The position numbers and the translations under genes were made by a program. Below, one piece after another: positions 1 to 11,544 of a DNA stretch of 64,000 nt. The notes beneath the pieces are model-generated. The model had not been told where the DNA came from and made no database searches. It saw only the letters and a program-made list of their open reading frames with translations. Each line of letters opens with the position of its first letter. Positions within the stretch are counted from its first letter, which is position 1. The DNA comes from Gerris lacustris (taxonomy: Eukaryota; Arthropoda; Insecta; Hemiptera; Gerridae): NCBI GenBank assembly GCA_951217055.1, contig OX578282.1:70213092-70277091 (forward strand), read 5' to 3'.

Positions 1-941
1 GAATTTTCACATTGACTTGCTCTCTTTCAGATTTGACTTTACGTCAAATCTAGTTCTTGGAAAAATAGCTATAAACGAGAACGGCGAGAGGCCGCCTGTG
101 AGGAGTTATTTGTATGGTAGAATTTTAATGAAATGGTCAATTTCTCTCGTGCTTGAGAAAGTTTAGTACGAGTTACATTAGCCAGATTTTTATTTTGGGG
201 GGGGGCTGGAAGAAAAACAACCATAAATTAGCGACGGGGGGTGTAGAGTGTAGGGTTTGTTTGGTGAGAAGTTGAAGGAAGGAGGTCTCTATAGTTAATA
301 TTATAAGAAAAACGTAAATTATTATGTGTTATATGAGCAGTAAGTATTAAAATAGTATATTAAGTTACTAGGCTGTGAAGTGAGTTTTTTCTTTACCGCG
401 GCAATTACATTTACTGTCGAGCGAAGCGAGACAGTAAATATTGCCAAAGTAAAGAAAAAACTCACTTCACAGTCGTGTAGCATATGCTTTTTTTCCGAGG
501 TAGCAGACAATGAAAAAACATTAAATATTAATAAATAATCAATATAACAATAACAAATATTAGAACTTACTTAAGATTTAAAAAAAAGTAACCTTAAAAA
601 GAGGTTAACAAAAAATAAATAAAACGCATTGACATCTAGTGGATTTTAGTGGATTACAGGAGCCCTCGGTAATCCGAATGGATCCTCTCAGTGATCTTCC
701 ATGGAGAATCATGGATCATCACTTGATACGATCATTCTCGCTGACCCTGTACAAAATGACAACTTGGAAAATGCACTAAAAAATAGAAATTTTAAAAGAG
801 ATTATGTCCAATGCTCTCTTCCTGCTGCTTCGCAGCAGAAGATGCTACTTTAGTGTACCTCTGAAGTGAGGAAAAGTTCCTCCTCTATAGCCCACCCACT
901 GTATCATCTATATGTGTACTGAGTTTGGTTATCTGTTTCAG
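1..941. other. AT-rich left flank, no gene seen
   Basis: AT-rich sequence before a probable plus-strand exon. It holds a small inverted repeat near 29-51 (AGATTTGAC / GTCAAATCT), a poly-G run near 198-206 and the hairpin described separately. If the exon at 942-1088 is real, at least the right part is intron. No other coding segment is recognised. Confidence 0.5.
373..472. repeat. 100-bp near-perfect hairpin
   Basis: The outer 24 bases (373-396) are exactly the reverse complement of 449-472. An inner stem pairs 400-417 with 431-445 with a 3-base bulge, leaving a loop near GAGCGAAGCGAG. Arm length and small loop fit a foldback MITE remnant, and transcription would give a pre-miRNA-like stem. 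No target duplication was identified. Confidence 0.7.
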
Positions 942-1088
942 ATCCTGAACGCGAATGACTCTGAAGTTCTGTCACATATATCTCACGATTGGGACCGGGA
1001 CCTGGTGGATTACGATCTGACTGTCGTACTGCCCCCAACACAATCAATCAAATCTAAGGCCCTCGTCCTGGCAGCCGCCTTCCTACTT
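942..1088 (+). CDS. Putative internal exon of a neighbouring plus-strand gene (possible takeout/JHBP relative)
   Basis: This is 147 bp (49 codons, phase 0 at both ends), open throughout. It follows the acceptor ATCTGTTTCAG and is followed by the strong donor GTAAGTGAAA. It is much richer in G+C than the surrounding DNA, as real exons here are. The peptide begins ILNANDSEVL, contains HDWDRDLVDYDLTVVLPP and ends in a hydrophobic ALVLAAAFLL. The pattern W-D-[KR]-x(2,3)-L-V-x(0,1)-[FY]-D-[IL]-x-V also occurs in the takeout exon at 17692-17831, so it could be a diverged JHBP-domain paralogue. The exon phases differ (0/0 here, 2/1 there) and the match is short, so that assignment is only a suggestion. 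Flanking exons were not found, and the gene would extend off the left edge and/or to the right. Confidence 0.6.
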
Positions 1089-2296
1089 GTAAGTGAAACC
1101 CTCAAGACTTGCAAAGTGTAGTCATTAAACAAAAAGGTGTTTGGGTAGAACTGCAGTATATGGGGTCCCTACTAGATATCGCAAGTCAGTACTATCGATA
1201 GATATAATGACGACATATATCGATATATCCAAATTATTTTGTTTTGTTTGCCCTAGAATTTTCTATAGCCGCATCGCGGTGCTCCGCTCATTTTCTGAAG
1301 AAAAACAACCCTCCTGCATATAGACCAAGTCAGTGACGTATCCAGGGGGGCACAGGGGGCACGTGCCCCCCCCCCCCCCCCCCCCCCAGACCCAATAGAG
1401 TAAAAAAAAACCATGATTTACAGTAAGATATTTTACTGCAGTAGGCATCAGCATGACATTTTCTAACGAATAGTTCTAAATTAGTTATACATTTTTTTTG
1501 GGGGGGGAGGTTGCTTTGTTGAATAAGTAGTACCTTTTTCTTGTTACCTCTTCGAATACCCCCCCCCCCCCCCCCCCCCCCCATTCCAATCTAATCTGAC
1601 TTAGAATTCTAAAAAGAAGAGATTCATTCTAGAAAATTCTAAAATGTAGTCTATTTAAATAAGAGTCTCACGATATAAAAGCCGTTTTCCCCGGAAAAAT
1701 CTAGTTACTACGAAAATAGATTTAAACGTGAACAAAGAAGGGCCGGGTTCGATTCCCCGACGAGGAGAAGTTATTTTTACGATACATTTTGGTAAAATGT
1801 TCAATAACAATTTAATGTATCTGCGAAAGGCTACGTTATTATGGACTCGTATATGAGAAAGTTTGTCTCTCTCTCTATAAGTTTGTCTCTATATAAGGTA
1901 ACTACTACTCATATATAAGGTTGGCTGGGTTTTTTTTTTTTTTTTTTTTTTTCCAGAATATAATTAAGTATGGGCAGTGCATATTAACCTATGAAACCCT
2001 AAAAAAATACTTAAATGCAAGTACTTCCCTTAATGCTAAGTATTTCCCCAGGGAAGTACTTTAAATTATTTTTGGTTCTAAATATTTCTAAATAATGTAG
2101 AAAGATAAAATTAGATTATTTACAATTTTAGCTTAATTATTCGATTTCAAAGTATTTTTTTAAGAAAATAAACAAAAATTTAATATTTACGTGTTTCTTT
2201 TTGTCATTCTGAATCTCATTTTTACAACAAGATTTTTCGAAACCATCAACAATAACAATAGTTCACTCTTAGAATTTTTTTTTATTTACAAAAAAA
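1089..2296. other. Non-coding stretch with poly-C runs and repeat fragments
   Basis: A transposon-terminus-like CAGTGACGTATCCAGG starts at 1331 and is followed by a 22-base C run (1366-1387). A second C run lies near 1559-1582. A fragment of the GAATCGAACC repeat family (inverted) occupies about 1620-1830, a CT-rich tract lies near 1865-1890, and a T run near 1930-1952. No exon is visible. Confidence 0.6.
1331..1387 (+). mobile_element. Possible hAT-type terminus with poly-C run
   Basis: CAGTGACGTATCCAGG differs at two positions from the terminal inverted repeat of the hAT-like element at 3700 and, like it, runs into G-rich then C-rich sequence. No partner terminus or 8-bp duplication was found, so it is probably a truncated copy. 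Confidence 0.35.
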
Positions 2297-2835
2297 ATAG
2301 TTATTTATGCACCTAGGGAGTAAAGGAACCATGGTCCCTAAATCACGAGGCGAAGCCGAGGGAATTAGACTCTTTAATTCCCGAGGCGCAGCCGAGGGAG
2401 ATAATTATAGCGAGGGGAATAATGGCACTTTACTCACACGTACATACAATATTTTATCTCCAATAGGAAGAAAATACACATTTTTGTCCATTGCACACTT
2501 TTTATTTATTATTTTAATAAATAACAGTAATTATTAGCACTTTTAATAGCAGATATAAGAGATTCAATATTAAAAACAAATAAGAATTGGAATTAAACTT
2601 AAATAGAAGGTTATTTAGATGCAGGTTATAAACAATGAATCTATGATAAACATGGTCAAAAAAGCGCAGTGCCGCCAACCTGATTTCAACAACTTCATTA
2701 CATTTGCCATTCATTTTCTACTATTTATAAAATAATTAAGTTGCAATCTTCACTTTTTTGCCCTACTTTACTTTTTCGCCCTACTTTTACTTTTTTTCCA
2801 TACTTTTTGAGCTCAGGGATGAAAAGATTTTAATA
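2297..2835 (+). repeat. Dispersed repeat, copy 1 (pair with 55204-55757)
   Basis: About 540 bp beginning AGTTATTTATGCACCTAGG and ending near TTTGAGCTCAGGGATGAAAAG. It is highly similar to 55204-55757 and includes GAGGCGAAGCCGAGGGA-type segments and the paired TTTTTGCCCTAC / TTTTCGCCCTAC motifs. There are small indels between the two copies. No protein-coding potential is seen, and the transposon class is unknown. Confidence 0.75.
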
Positions 2836-3691
2836 CGTCGCATATTTGTTTTAGAAAAAATATTTTTTCCCCGCCAAAACTGCGGAGTGTTTTTATTGCG
2901 TTTGCAAGATAACAATTTATTTAAAGGCGTTTTTGTTTAATTCATTGAATAAACTGTCTAAACGTTATAGCTAATACAAGCTTGTAAATTGTACTCATCT
3001 TGAAACTGGCGGTTTTTTTAGTTTTACATTGCAATTAAGTTACATGCAATAAAAACTTCTAACACCTTTTATAATAAACCATCATTAAAAATACATAATA
3101 CTTGCTTTTATTTATTATATAATGTGTTGAATTGCCTACCAATTATTTTGTGTGAACTTAAATAGCAATAGTATAATAAAATTAAACCTATATTATTTTA
3201 AATTTAAAACATTTAATCCTGTTATTAAAATAATAAAAACATGCAAATTAAAATGAATAATAATTAGTATTAATTAAAATATATATATCTATAATAATGT
3301 TAACATTTAGAATAATATAATAATAATTATAGTAAAACTTCATTGCCTTGAACGCTTCCTCGACTGGAGAACTTAACCAACTGTGACGACAAAAATAGAA
3401 ACTAAAAAACTTTAAGAAATAAATTAGACTCAATTAAAACATAAAATTCGCCAACAATGATCTTATTCATTTATTTTTTTTAAAAAAAGCCGGATTAGAC
3501 AAAGTATAATAATGTATGTATGGTTTACTGAATAAATAATTTTAAAATTTTTATAATTTGTAATGATGGGAAAAACCCTGGAAGAAGAATTTGAGCCTGA
3601 GAACTAACACACTTATTTTATGTTTAATTATTATTTTTTTGGTTAAATTATTATTATTAGAATAGAATAGAATGTTCTTTATTACGTTACT
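2836..3691. other. AT-rich sequence, nothing recognised
   Basis: Very AT-rich, with many short A/T runs and TAA-rich simple sequence. No exon, tRNA or clear repeat boundary is seen before the hAT-like element at 3700. Confidence 0.5.
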
Positions 3692-3699
3692 AATATAAA

Positions 3700-4573
3700 C
3701 AGTGGCGCACCCAGGGGGGGAGCACGGGGGCACGTGCCCCCCCCCCCCAAAGCCAGACCTAAAATTTAAGTATGCAATTCCGCAGCACGTGTTAAAGTAA
3801 TAGTGTTGTGATAGTCAAAAAAAAATAAATAAATAAAAGTTTAGTAATTATATACCTAGTTTAGCACGACATTTTTTTTTTTTTTTTTTTTTTGCGTTTA
3901 AAAAGACGTTAATATTAATGAATTTGGAAACGGGTTCAATTGTAGAATAAGATTTTAAAAATTGCAGATACCCGACCTTTCGCAAGGAAGACTATTTTTT
4001 GTACTTATTGGCTGGACTATTATATACCCTTCTATGTTTATTTTTAACCTAATACTATCAGCAGGTTTCTGTTAAACTCAAAACATTTGGCGTACGTATT
4101 TTTCTTTTTTTTTCTTTTTTTTTTTTTGTTAATTCACATAACTAAAATATTTTTAAAATGTACCAATTTATTTTTCTGGCTACTAAAATAAAACATTAAT
4201 CTATTATAGAATGTGTACAACTTTTAATAATAAAAATATTATTAGTATGTATATAATTTTGTTTAAATAAAACACCCCGGTCTTCATGTCCCGTTCGTAA
4301 AAAACTTAAATTTATTTGTATATAATAACATTTTAGATGCTCTTAGAATAGGCTAAAAAGACGTTTCTAAGTAACGTAAACTATAAAAATTTTCCCGGAC
4401 TGGCTAATTGTCTGTCTGGCTACCAGACTGGCTAATTGTCTGTCTGGCTACCAGACTGGCTAATTGTCTGTGATTATGCTAAGCCCACATTACACCCCCC
4501 CCCCCCCCCCCCCCCCTCTTTATTTTTTTTTAATCTGTGCCCCTCCCAAAAATAAATCCTGGGTGCGCCACTG
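3700..4573. mobile_element. Non-autonomous hAT-like DNA transposon, 874 bp
   Basis: The ends are perfect 16-bp terminal inverted repeats, CAGTGGCGCACCCAGG at 3700-3715 and its reverse complement at 4558-4573. The element is flanked by a perfect 8-bp target duplication, AATATAAA, at 3692-3699 and 4574-4581. An 8-bp duplication with CAGTGGCG-type termini is the hallmark of hAT elements. The interior has no transposase ORF. It holds poly-C/poly-T runs and a 28-bp tandem repeat, so this is a MITE-like derivative mobilised in trans. Confidence 0.9.
4397..4471. repeat. 28-bp tandem repeat, about 2.7 copies
   Basis: The unit GACTGGCTAATTGTCTGTCT plus GGCTACCA repeats in direct orientation inside the hAT-like element. 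It is followed by the C run at about 4495-4516 near the element's right end. Confidence 0.8.
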
Positions 4574-4738
4574 AATATAAAAGTGTAATATGTCATCTTA
4601 TACAAAGTAGGCAATTAACAATAAACAATAAATAGCATAATAAAATAACAGAGAATAAGCTAAATAAATTAACAAAAATATAAATACTCTACAAAAATTC
4701 ACTTACACGATAACAACATTTCGCAAATAACAATTTTT

Positions 4739-5060
4739 TTAAATGGATTTATAGGTATAGTCGAGGAGATAGCGTGCATAAAAGTGTGTCACTAACATCC
4801 AGCTAGAATTTTGTATACAAGTCAATCTTTCAGTGTCTTTTAAGAATATGTGGTCGGCTAAGTTCATCTGCGGGACATAGCTTGGCAATAGGCATTTGAA
4901 AAAAGCAAACCGGTGGAGAGCGGCCATGTCTCACCAATTATGGTGGACAATGTGATTTTCATGATCCTGAGTACAGAATTAGTTAGTAGACCAAAAATCA
5001 AGTTGATGTTATTTTCACACTTGATAGGTTAGTTATTCAAATATTACTAAAAACCAACGC
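4739..5060 (-). mobile_element. Copy of the GCGGGACATAGC foldback family
   Basis: Contains TCTGCGGGACATAGCTTGG, GCGGCCATGTC, GTGGACAATGTGATTTTCAT and GAGTACAGAATTAGTTAGTA in the same order as the copy at 41247-41460. The inverted copy is at about 41456-41712 and partial copies lie near 35890-36090 and 57395-57475. No coding sequence is seen. The 41-kb copy shows that the family has long inverted arms. Confidence 0.7.
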
Positions 5061-6296
5061 GGTCACCTGTCAAGGGACAAATTTTTTCAAAAAATGTTTG
5101 TCGCATTGAATACATGAAGTTAGATTTTTTCCCCGATCTAAAATTCCCATTTTAAATTTGAAGTTTACGATTACGTGAGCGTTGCTCGTAAACGCTTGTT
5201 ATCGTCACACGTTTCATAATTCGCGGTCACACAGACCGACAGACAGACAGACACGAGACCAAAAATGTTCCCTGATGTCTGAAACGGATTTCTGTCTTGG
5301 AATTTTTAAAATCGGAGACATAAAAGTTTTTCGTTCTCAAAAGTGAACACAATGCTTCCTTTACCTTCGGTAAGCTCGGAAGCAATATAGGGGAAACAAT
5401 TAAATAAATTAAACAATAATGGCTTGTAGAAGAATGAAATCAAATTGGCCCCAATTTGTAAATGGGCTGACTGGGCTATAGCCCAGAGCGCTATATTTTG
5501 GGGGGCGCAAAATTTTCGAAGACAACTATTTTACAAACAAACAAAAAAAAAAGTTAGGTATAATATTGTGTCACCCTACTGTAATATGCAATTGATTTAA
5601 TATTTTTGACAATTGTCAAAAATTAAATCTCAATATCAACAGACAACAGTAATTTTAATAAGATTTGCATTGAATCTGAAATCTCTCATAAATCAAATTT
5701 TGACTCTTATGAGTCAAAACATAGTTCAGGCTCATAAACAGTTGACACATAAACATAATAGAGTTTCATAATGAATTATGAAAATCAAATTATTACACCT
5801 TCGACAAATTCATTTGTCGAATTTATAGTTTAAAATAAAGGTGTAGTGTAAATTAGAAATAATTTAAATATTTATACTCTTTTTTCTGCGACCTCAACAA
5901 AAACGTTTAATCGAAGTTATAATGTAATTTTATTTTTACTTTCTCATATAAAGAATACTTTCTCTTCCTGAAATTCGATATTGAGATTTTGATGGATTTA
6001 CACGTTTTGAGGTCCCCTGAGTTCAAAAAAGTGGTTTTAAAGAAATGTTTGTCTGTCGTCTGAGCAGAGGCCTGGAGCCTAAACTACTAGTACTAGTTGT
6101 TTTGATAGGTCCAAAAAAAAGGGAAAATACATAGATCTATCTCTCTATCTCTGTGTACCAATGAAATTTTCGGGAGTTGATCTAAAAAAAAAGTGAAATT
6201 TTAGGGGGCCGTAACTCGGAATCCCCAAAGTTTTTGTGAATTAAAAATTCCAAGTTGGGTTCATTTCAAAGGTATTGAAATTTGGTTCACAAAAAT
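5061..6296. other. Non-coding, repeat fragments
   Basis: Holds a fragment of the GACAGACAG repeat family at about 5220-5400 (CCTGATGTCTGAAACGGATT, then CGGTAAGCTCGGAAGCAAT), a small palindrome CGACAAATTCATTTGTCG near 5803-5820, and part of another family at about 5975-6090 (TGATGGATTTACACGTTTTG). No exon was recognised. Confidence 0.5.
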
Positions 6297-6405
6297 TGCA
6301 TTGCATTGCTCGTGTGGTTTTACTACCCTCGCTGTCACTCGGGTGCAAACTCCACACTCGCATGCAAATGCTACTTTCCGCACTCTACACGTAATGTACT
6401 ATTAC
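6297..6405 (-). repeat. TACGATTG-family arm (partial copy)
   Basis: Contains TTGCATTGCTCGTGTGGTTT, TACTACCCTCGC and GCAAACTCCACACTCGCATG, followed by CGTAATGTACTATT. It is the reverse complement of the arm seen at 46765-46910, 47836-47965 and 62645-62770. Confidence 0.75.
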
Positions 6406-6421
6406 TTTAACCTGTTGTTTT

Positions 6422-6661
6422 GTGGTTTGTAGGAATACATGTACTTTCTACCTGGGAAGGAATCCAGTTGCTTCAGGTCCTGCTGCAAGTGAACGAGAGA
6501 TGGAACTTGAGGTCCTGCAGCAAATGAACGAGAGATGGGAATACAGATCAAACTATGATTCTACCTCACCCTTATTTCTACTTGTAAAACAACTATATTC
6601 AAATATAATTTGTTTTATATTGATTATAAATTGTGTACTGAGTTTTTTTCACCTATGGTAG
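6422..6661 (+). other. Short open region with internal duplication, coding status unclear
   Basis: A 79-codon open frame follows an acceptor-like TTTGTGGTTTGTAG. Within it a segment of about 36 bp (AGGTCCTGCTGCAAGTGAAC then GAGAGATGGA) is repeated once with three changes. The peptide contains LQQMNERWEYRS, which I do not recognise. It directly abuts a repeat arm and is most likely part of a mobile element or noise rather than a host exon. Confidence 0.2.
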
Positions 6662-6867
6662 GAAAAGTTATATTTTCACCCAATCATTTTTTTTTTGTGG
6701 AGATTTCCACTGAATTATCCTTTTTAGGTGTTTTTAAGACCTCGTGAGTGGTTGTCAACATAACATCTGTATGTATGTATGTGTGTTATCATCGTAGCTC
6801 CCAGAATATTTAACCTAGAGAGTTAAAACTCAAAGGGTTCTAACTTTTCACTGCTCAGCTACCTTCC

Positions 6868-7262
6868 TAGACGAGGCGCAAACTTTTGATAGGGCATGCT
6901 GGGCTGATTTGGAAGCTTAAGGGCATCCAACCCTTTACATGTTACCTCATCCTAAAATCCTTTCTCATCCATAGATATTTTTGAGCGAGTCTTGGATCCT
7001 CTTTTTCATCTATCCGTCCTGTAAGTGCTGGAGTACCCCAGGGCAGTATCTTAGGACCTCTCCTATATTCCTTCTACACACATGACATCCCTCAACACCC
7101 TTCCTTGCCACCTACGCAGATGACAAGGCAATCTTATCTGTCCACCATGACCCTCAAATTGCATCCTATGAGACCTAAAACAACCTTCTCCTTTTTGAAC
7201 CTTGGTTAATAAAATGGAGGATCCGGATTAACGAAGAGAAAAGAAACTTATGTTAGGGAGAT
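6868..7262 (+). pseudogene. Decayed Jockey-clade non-LTR retrotransposon reverse transcriptase fragment
   Basis: Translation in broken frames gives hallmarks of a LINE reverse transcriptase: a TFDRACWADL-like segment (family form FDRVWH), then AGVPQGSILGPLLY from position 7027, then TYADDKAILSVHHDP from about 7110 containing the YADD catalytic motif, then a WLIKWRIRINEEK-like block. The AGVPQGS and YADD motifs are in different frames, and stops precede and follow them. It is therefore a dead fragment of about 130 codons without endonuclease, 5' end or poly-A tail. The order and wording of the motifs match the Jockey clade. The fragment cannot encode an active enzyme. Confidence 0.85.
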
Positions 7263-8248
7263 GAAAATAACGGGGGAGAATTTAAATTTTTTTATAAATA
7301 TCAAACTATTATGTGCGCACATGCGCAGTGAGACAACATTTTTTTTAAATTTCGATTGGGGTGTAATAAAATGAAAGCTACTGAAGAGTAGATTAGAAAT
7401 ATATACAACATTTTATGACTACTGTGGTTATCGCCAATATCGCGTTATTAGCGACAAAATTTCACCTAAAAAAAAAATTCTTCCCCCCCCCCTTAATAAT
7501 AGGTAGTCCTAAAATTTTTAAATAATTCATGCAAATACTTTATGGTAAGGCAATGAAAATTGCCAGAAAAAATTAATTTAACTTATTGAAATTACCGATA
7601 AAAAACAATGTAACCTCCCGGGGAACCGAACTATCAGGGACATCTACTCCACTCTATACTCCCCTTTTCATTTTTTTTTTTTTTTTTTTTTTACTTATTT
7701 ATTTATTTATTTTAACACAATTTTTTTTTTCTGGGGCCATCCATATAAATATGTTTATTTATTTATTTATTCATATAAAGCGGGACAGGTAAATACTAAA
7801 ATCAGCATATTATAATTGCGTATATAATATGATTAATAACCTTCGAAACTCTAAAAAGTACTTGCATGTAAGATTTGTATTACTTGCATGTGATATTTTA
7901 TTATAATAATGTTATTTATTCTTATCTTCAATTAATAGTGATCTTATTACTCACTATTATCGTTTAATAACGAAACCTTTTGTTTTCAAATGTTAACAAA
8001 ATATTCTGTGATGGTGACGTCGGGGGGTGGCCGACGTCATTTGCTCCGACTGGCTCGCCACTGCGTAGCATCGCCACTGTTTAAAAGGCTAGTTTATTTA
8101 TAAATAAGAGACACACCTTATTCATTGGCATAATTTATGTAGGTATGTCTGCGTTTTAATAACATCCCATTATTATAATCATCTAAAGAAGATGGTATTA
8201 GCAAATAACACAAGTGCGGTCTTTGTTATCTTCGGCCTTAATTACATG
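7263..8248. other. Non-coding, AT-rich
   Basis: Holds a C run near 7485-7494, a T run near 7672-7692, ATTT-type simple sequence near 7695-7770, and a transposon-end-like segment near 8040-8084 in which CGCCACTG occurs twice. No exon is seen. Confidence 0.5.
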
Positions 8249-8249
8249 C

Positions 8250-8490
<241 letters not shown>

Positions 8491-8769
8491 AACGAAATAA
8501 AATAAATTACAACTAATTTTAAAACACGCTCAGGGTTCGGTCTCAAAAAAAATAAAAAACACCTCACAACATGCTCCGAAAACCAGTCCTTCCGGCTTTA
8601 CTAAAACACATTCTTCATGGCATCTTTAACAAAAGAAATTCAGAAATGTTAACATTGAAATGCAAAAAAAGAAAAAGCGAATACAAATTCAAGGAAAATA
8701 ACAAGAAAAACTTAGTAGAGGGGACTTAAACACTAACACGTATAATATATATATAAACATTAACACTTT

Positions 8770-8779
8770 TATATATATA

Positions 8780-8857
<78 letters not shown>

Positions 8858-8901
8858 CAATGTAATACCGTGTTTTTGCACACTGCAATAAGGTACATAA
8901 T

Positions 8902-8989
<88 letters not shown>

Positions 8990-8990
8990 C
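8770..8990. repeat. Second long (AT)n tract
   Basis: Two AT dinucleotide blocks, about 8770-8854 and 8905-8988, separated by about 50 bp of unique sequence containing CAGCAATGTAATACCGTG. Open frames across it are low-complexity artefacts. Confidence 0.95.
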
Positions 8991-9228
8991 AGTAGAGCGG
9001 GTTTGGATAATCAAAATTCAAAGAGGAAACATGTAGAATAAATCAATCAGGTTTGTATCTTTGTTAATTTATCTTTAGTAAATAGTGAATATATAATATA
9101 ATTATACAGCTAGCAACGCCCATTTCAACAATTAATTAAGCAGTGGCTTTCAATTTTTTTTTCCATGAAGACTATTTGGATAATTGAAGGATTAAATAAG
9201 GGACGTTCGGATAATCGACGCTCTACTG
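8989..9228. mobile_element. Small element with inverted ends
   Basis: The left end ACAGTAGAGCGGGTTTGGATAA and the right end TTCGGATAATCGACGCTCTACTGTA are imperfect inverted repeats about 240 bp apart. The CTACTGTA-type terminus resembles those of Tc1/mariner-like and pogo-like MITEs, whose target duplication is TA. TA flanks are present, but the left one lies in AT repeat sequence and is not informative. Confidence 0.5.
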
Positions 9229-10135
9229 TAAATACGTAGGTATATACGAGTACATAATAAAATTCTCTTAAACAAAAAAAGTAATTCTAATACAAAAAAA
9301 TGTAAATCCTATTATATTATACTATTTTGTGGTATTACTGTTTTGTTATCTTTAATTTTGATAACCACCTTGATTGGTGTCGGAGCCAGAGGAAGCGAGA
9401 TATTCACAAAAAACCGAATTTGTTGACCTTCACCCTTGAATAATTAACGCGACTACGATCTCGTTGCCGATTTTCAATATGTTTTCAAAACGTCAAAATA
9501 AAGCGATCAAAAAAAAATTGAAGCTCCGATTTTTTTGGAACAGAAAACCTAAAATCACTGGACTATTAGTATCAGTTGTTATAAAATTACTTTGTTTTTA
9601 TTTTATTTTTGTTTCTAAGTGAAGTTTTTACTCAGTTAGTAATAAGTCGGTAACTGGTTCAAAGACGTCTGCATTAAATTGCTTGTTGTACTGATCAGGG
9701 TCCCATTCATGAGAACCGGTCGGACGGGTCCGGTCGCTGAGGCCGGCCCCAGTCTTCTAGTCAGTCGCACATCAGTAACTCACGTAAAACCACCAATTTG
9801 AATTTATGACGTCCTAAATTTCAAGTGTTATACGTCAATTGAACTGACGCATTTTCGACGCACTTTTTACATTTATTTTTAGTTGACGCGTAATCATAAC
9901 ACAGTTCGAGTTGTTGTGACTTGTTTGACAAGAATTGTTATATTAAGGGGGGGGGGGTTATTAATATGATTAAATGACGCACTCCATCTAACACAACGCC
10001 TCCATACTGTTTAGCTGAAGCAATCTCATTCAATTAATAAAGTAAACAAAACAAAATCTAAAGCAAAAAAAATACTTCAAGTACTTGCTACCAAGTTACT
10101 AAAAGGGTTTCTTCGGACTTCAAAATTCATAAATA
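8991..10135. other. Non-coding, short repeat fragments
   Basis: CAGTAGAGCGGGTTTGGATAATC at about 8990-9012 recurs inverted near 9175-9225 (GATAATCGACGCTCTACTG), suggesting a small element with inverted ends from about 8990 to 9228. A G run lies near 9949-9957. No exon was found. Confidence 0.5.
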
Positions 10136-10870
10136 TACTAGGCATCGCGTGGCTCTATCATTGAAACGAGCGTATGGTAATAAATATGTATTGAATAATG
10201 AAAAAATAGATAATCATGAATCATGATGAGTTGATAGATAGTGGGTCTGGTAGTAGTACAGCAGCTAGTAGTAAGGGAACCATCCCGTATTCCTACTATT
10301 CCTCTAACCACACATCTCTTTTTCAATTATTATAAATTGTATTTCTCTGCTACAAAAAAACTACTGCATGTATCAAATTGAAATTTTGCATGCCTGTTCC
10401 AATTGTGCATTAGATGGTGTATATGAAGTTTTATTAAGATCGTTACGTTAGAACGTAAGATATCGGTAAAAAGGTTGTTTTCTCTATTATAAACGTTTAG
10501 GCTTTAATAGTTTTAGCGATCTTTATTAATTGATAGCGGTGTCGCTGTTGGTTATACTAAAAAATGTTATTTGAAAAAAATGTTCGTCTCGTCGAATAGA
10601 TGATGATAGAATCTTTTCCCGTCCTGAAATTCCAATTTAATTTTTGAACCTCTCGTTTACGCGAGCATTGCGCGCGAACTCTTGGGCGGATCACGCTGTC
10701 CAACGAACTTAGCCTGAGTATTAGTAAGAGGAACATGTATACCAAATTTCAACTAAATCGGCCAATTTTTACTCAAGTTATCGTCGGACACGTAAACGTT
10801 ACAGACAGACAGACAGACAAGATGCATATTTCGTTGAATGTAAGAAGCTCGCTTACGCTCGCTTCAATTA
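10136..10870 (+). repeat. GTTACGTTAGAACGTAAGAT repeat family, copy 1
   Basis: Contains GTTACGTTAGAACGTAAGATATCGG, then TTGTTTTCTCTAT, GCGAGCATTGCGCGCGAACTC and an ACAGACAGACAGACA stretch. The same order recurs at about 12930-13390 and 44480-45110. The first 20 bp or so (CTAGGCATCGCGTGGCTCT) exactly match 12781-12799. No intact ORF is present. Confidence 0.7.
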
Positions 10871-11340
10871 TTTCTAAAACTAAAATATGTATAAAAAGTT
10901 GCACTTTTGAGAAGCCAAGGTCGCATATATTATCCTTTCCTTTAGTATCTTATTTATGCACTTATTTTGTTCCTTTAGAGGTAAAATGGCCACCATTTTG
11001 GAAACGCGATATATATTTTTGTGAACCAAATTTCAATACCAAAATGGTACCCAACTTCAAATTTTCGAAAAATAAAAATTTTGGGTCCCTATAGTTACGG
11101 CCACCTAAAATTTCTAACATTTGACTTACTTTATTTCAACTCCCGGAAATATCATTGGACTTTTGTATTTTTGTACCTTTTTTTAAGGACCTGTTTTAAT
11201 GGGGTAGCAGGGAATTTTTTTTTTTTTTTTTTTTTTTCGTTTTGTTATAATTTTTTGGAGGCTAAAATGGCCACCATTTTGGAAATTCGATATCTTTAAA
11301 ATGATACCCAACTTAAAAATTACAAAACAAAATATAAAAT
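10871..11340 (+). repeat. AAATGGCCACCATTTTGGAAA repeat family
   Basis: Contains AAATGGCCACCATTTTGGAA twice (about 10984 and 11265), each followed by a GATAT(A)-rich segment and a GATACCCAACTT-like block. The same family flanks both sides of the Gypsy element (18000-18095 and 26891-27140), where the retrotransposon has split one copy. Confidence 0.65.
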
Positions 11341-11544
11341 ATTGCGATCAATTCGCAATTGATAGCTGATCGCAGAAATTTTTAGTGTTTAAGTTCAAAA
11401 TATTTTTTTCTTTTTTTGGGCAAAAAAGTTCAACTTACCTATTCACCATATTTCAAATCTCTAGCTCGTAATAGTAGGTCGGGAGATGTACTCCAAGATG
11501 CGACGGACGGACGGACGAAGTACCAAAAGCGTATAAGGGTATAT

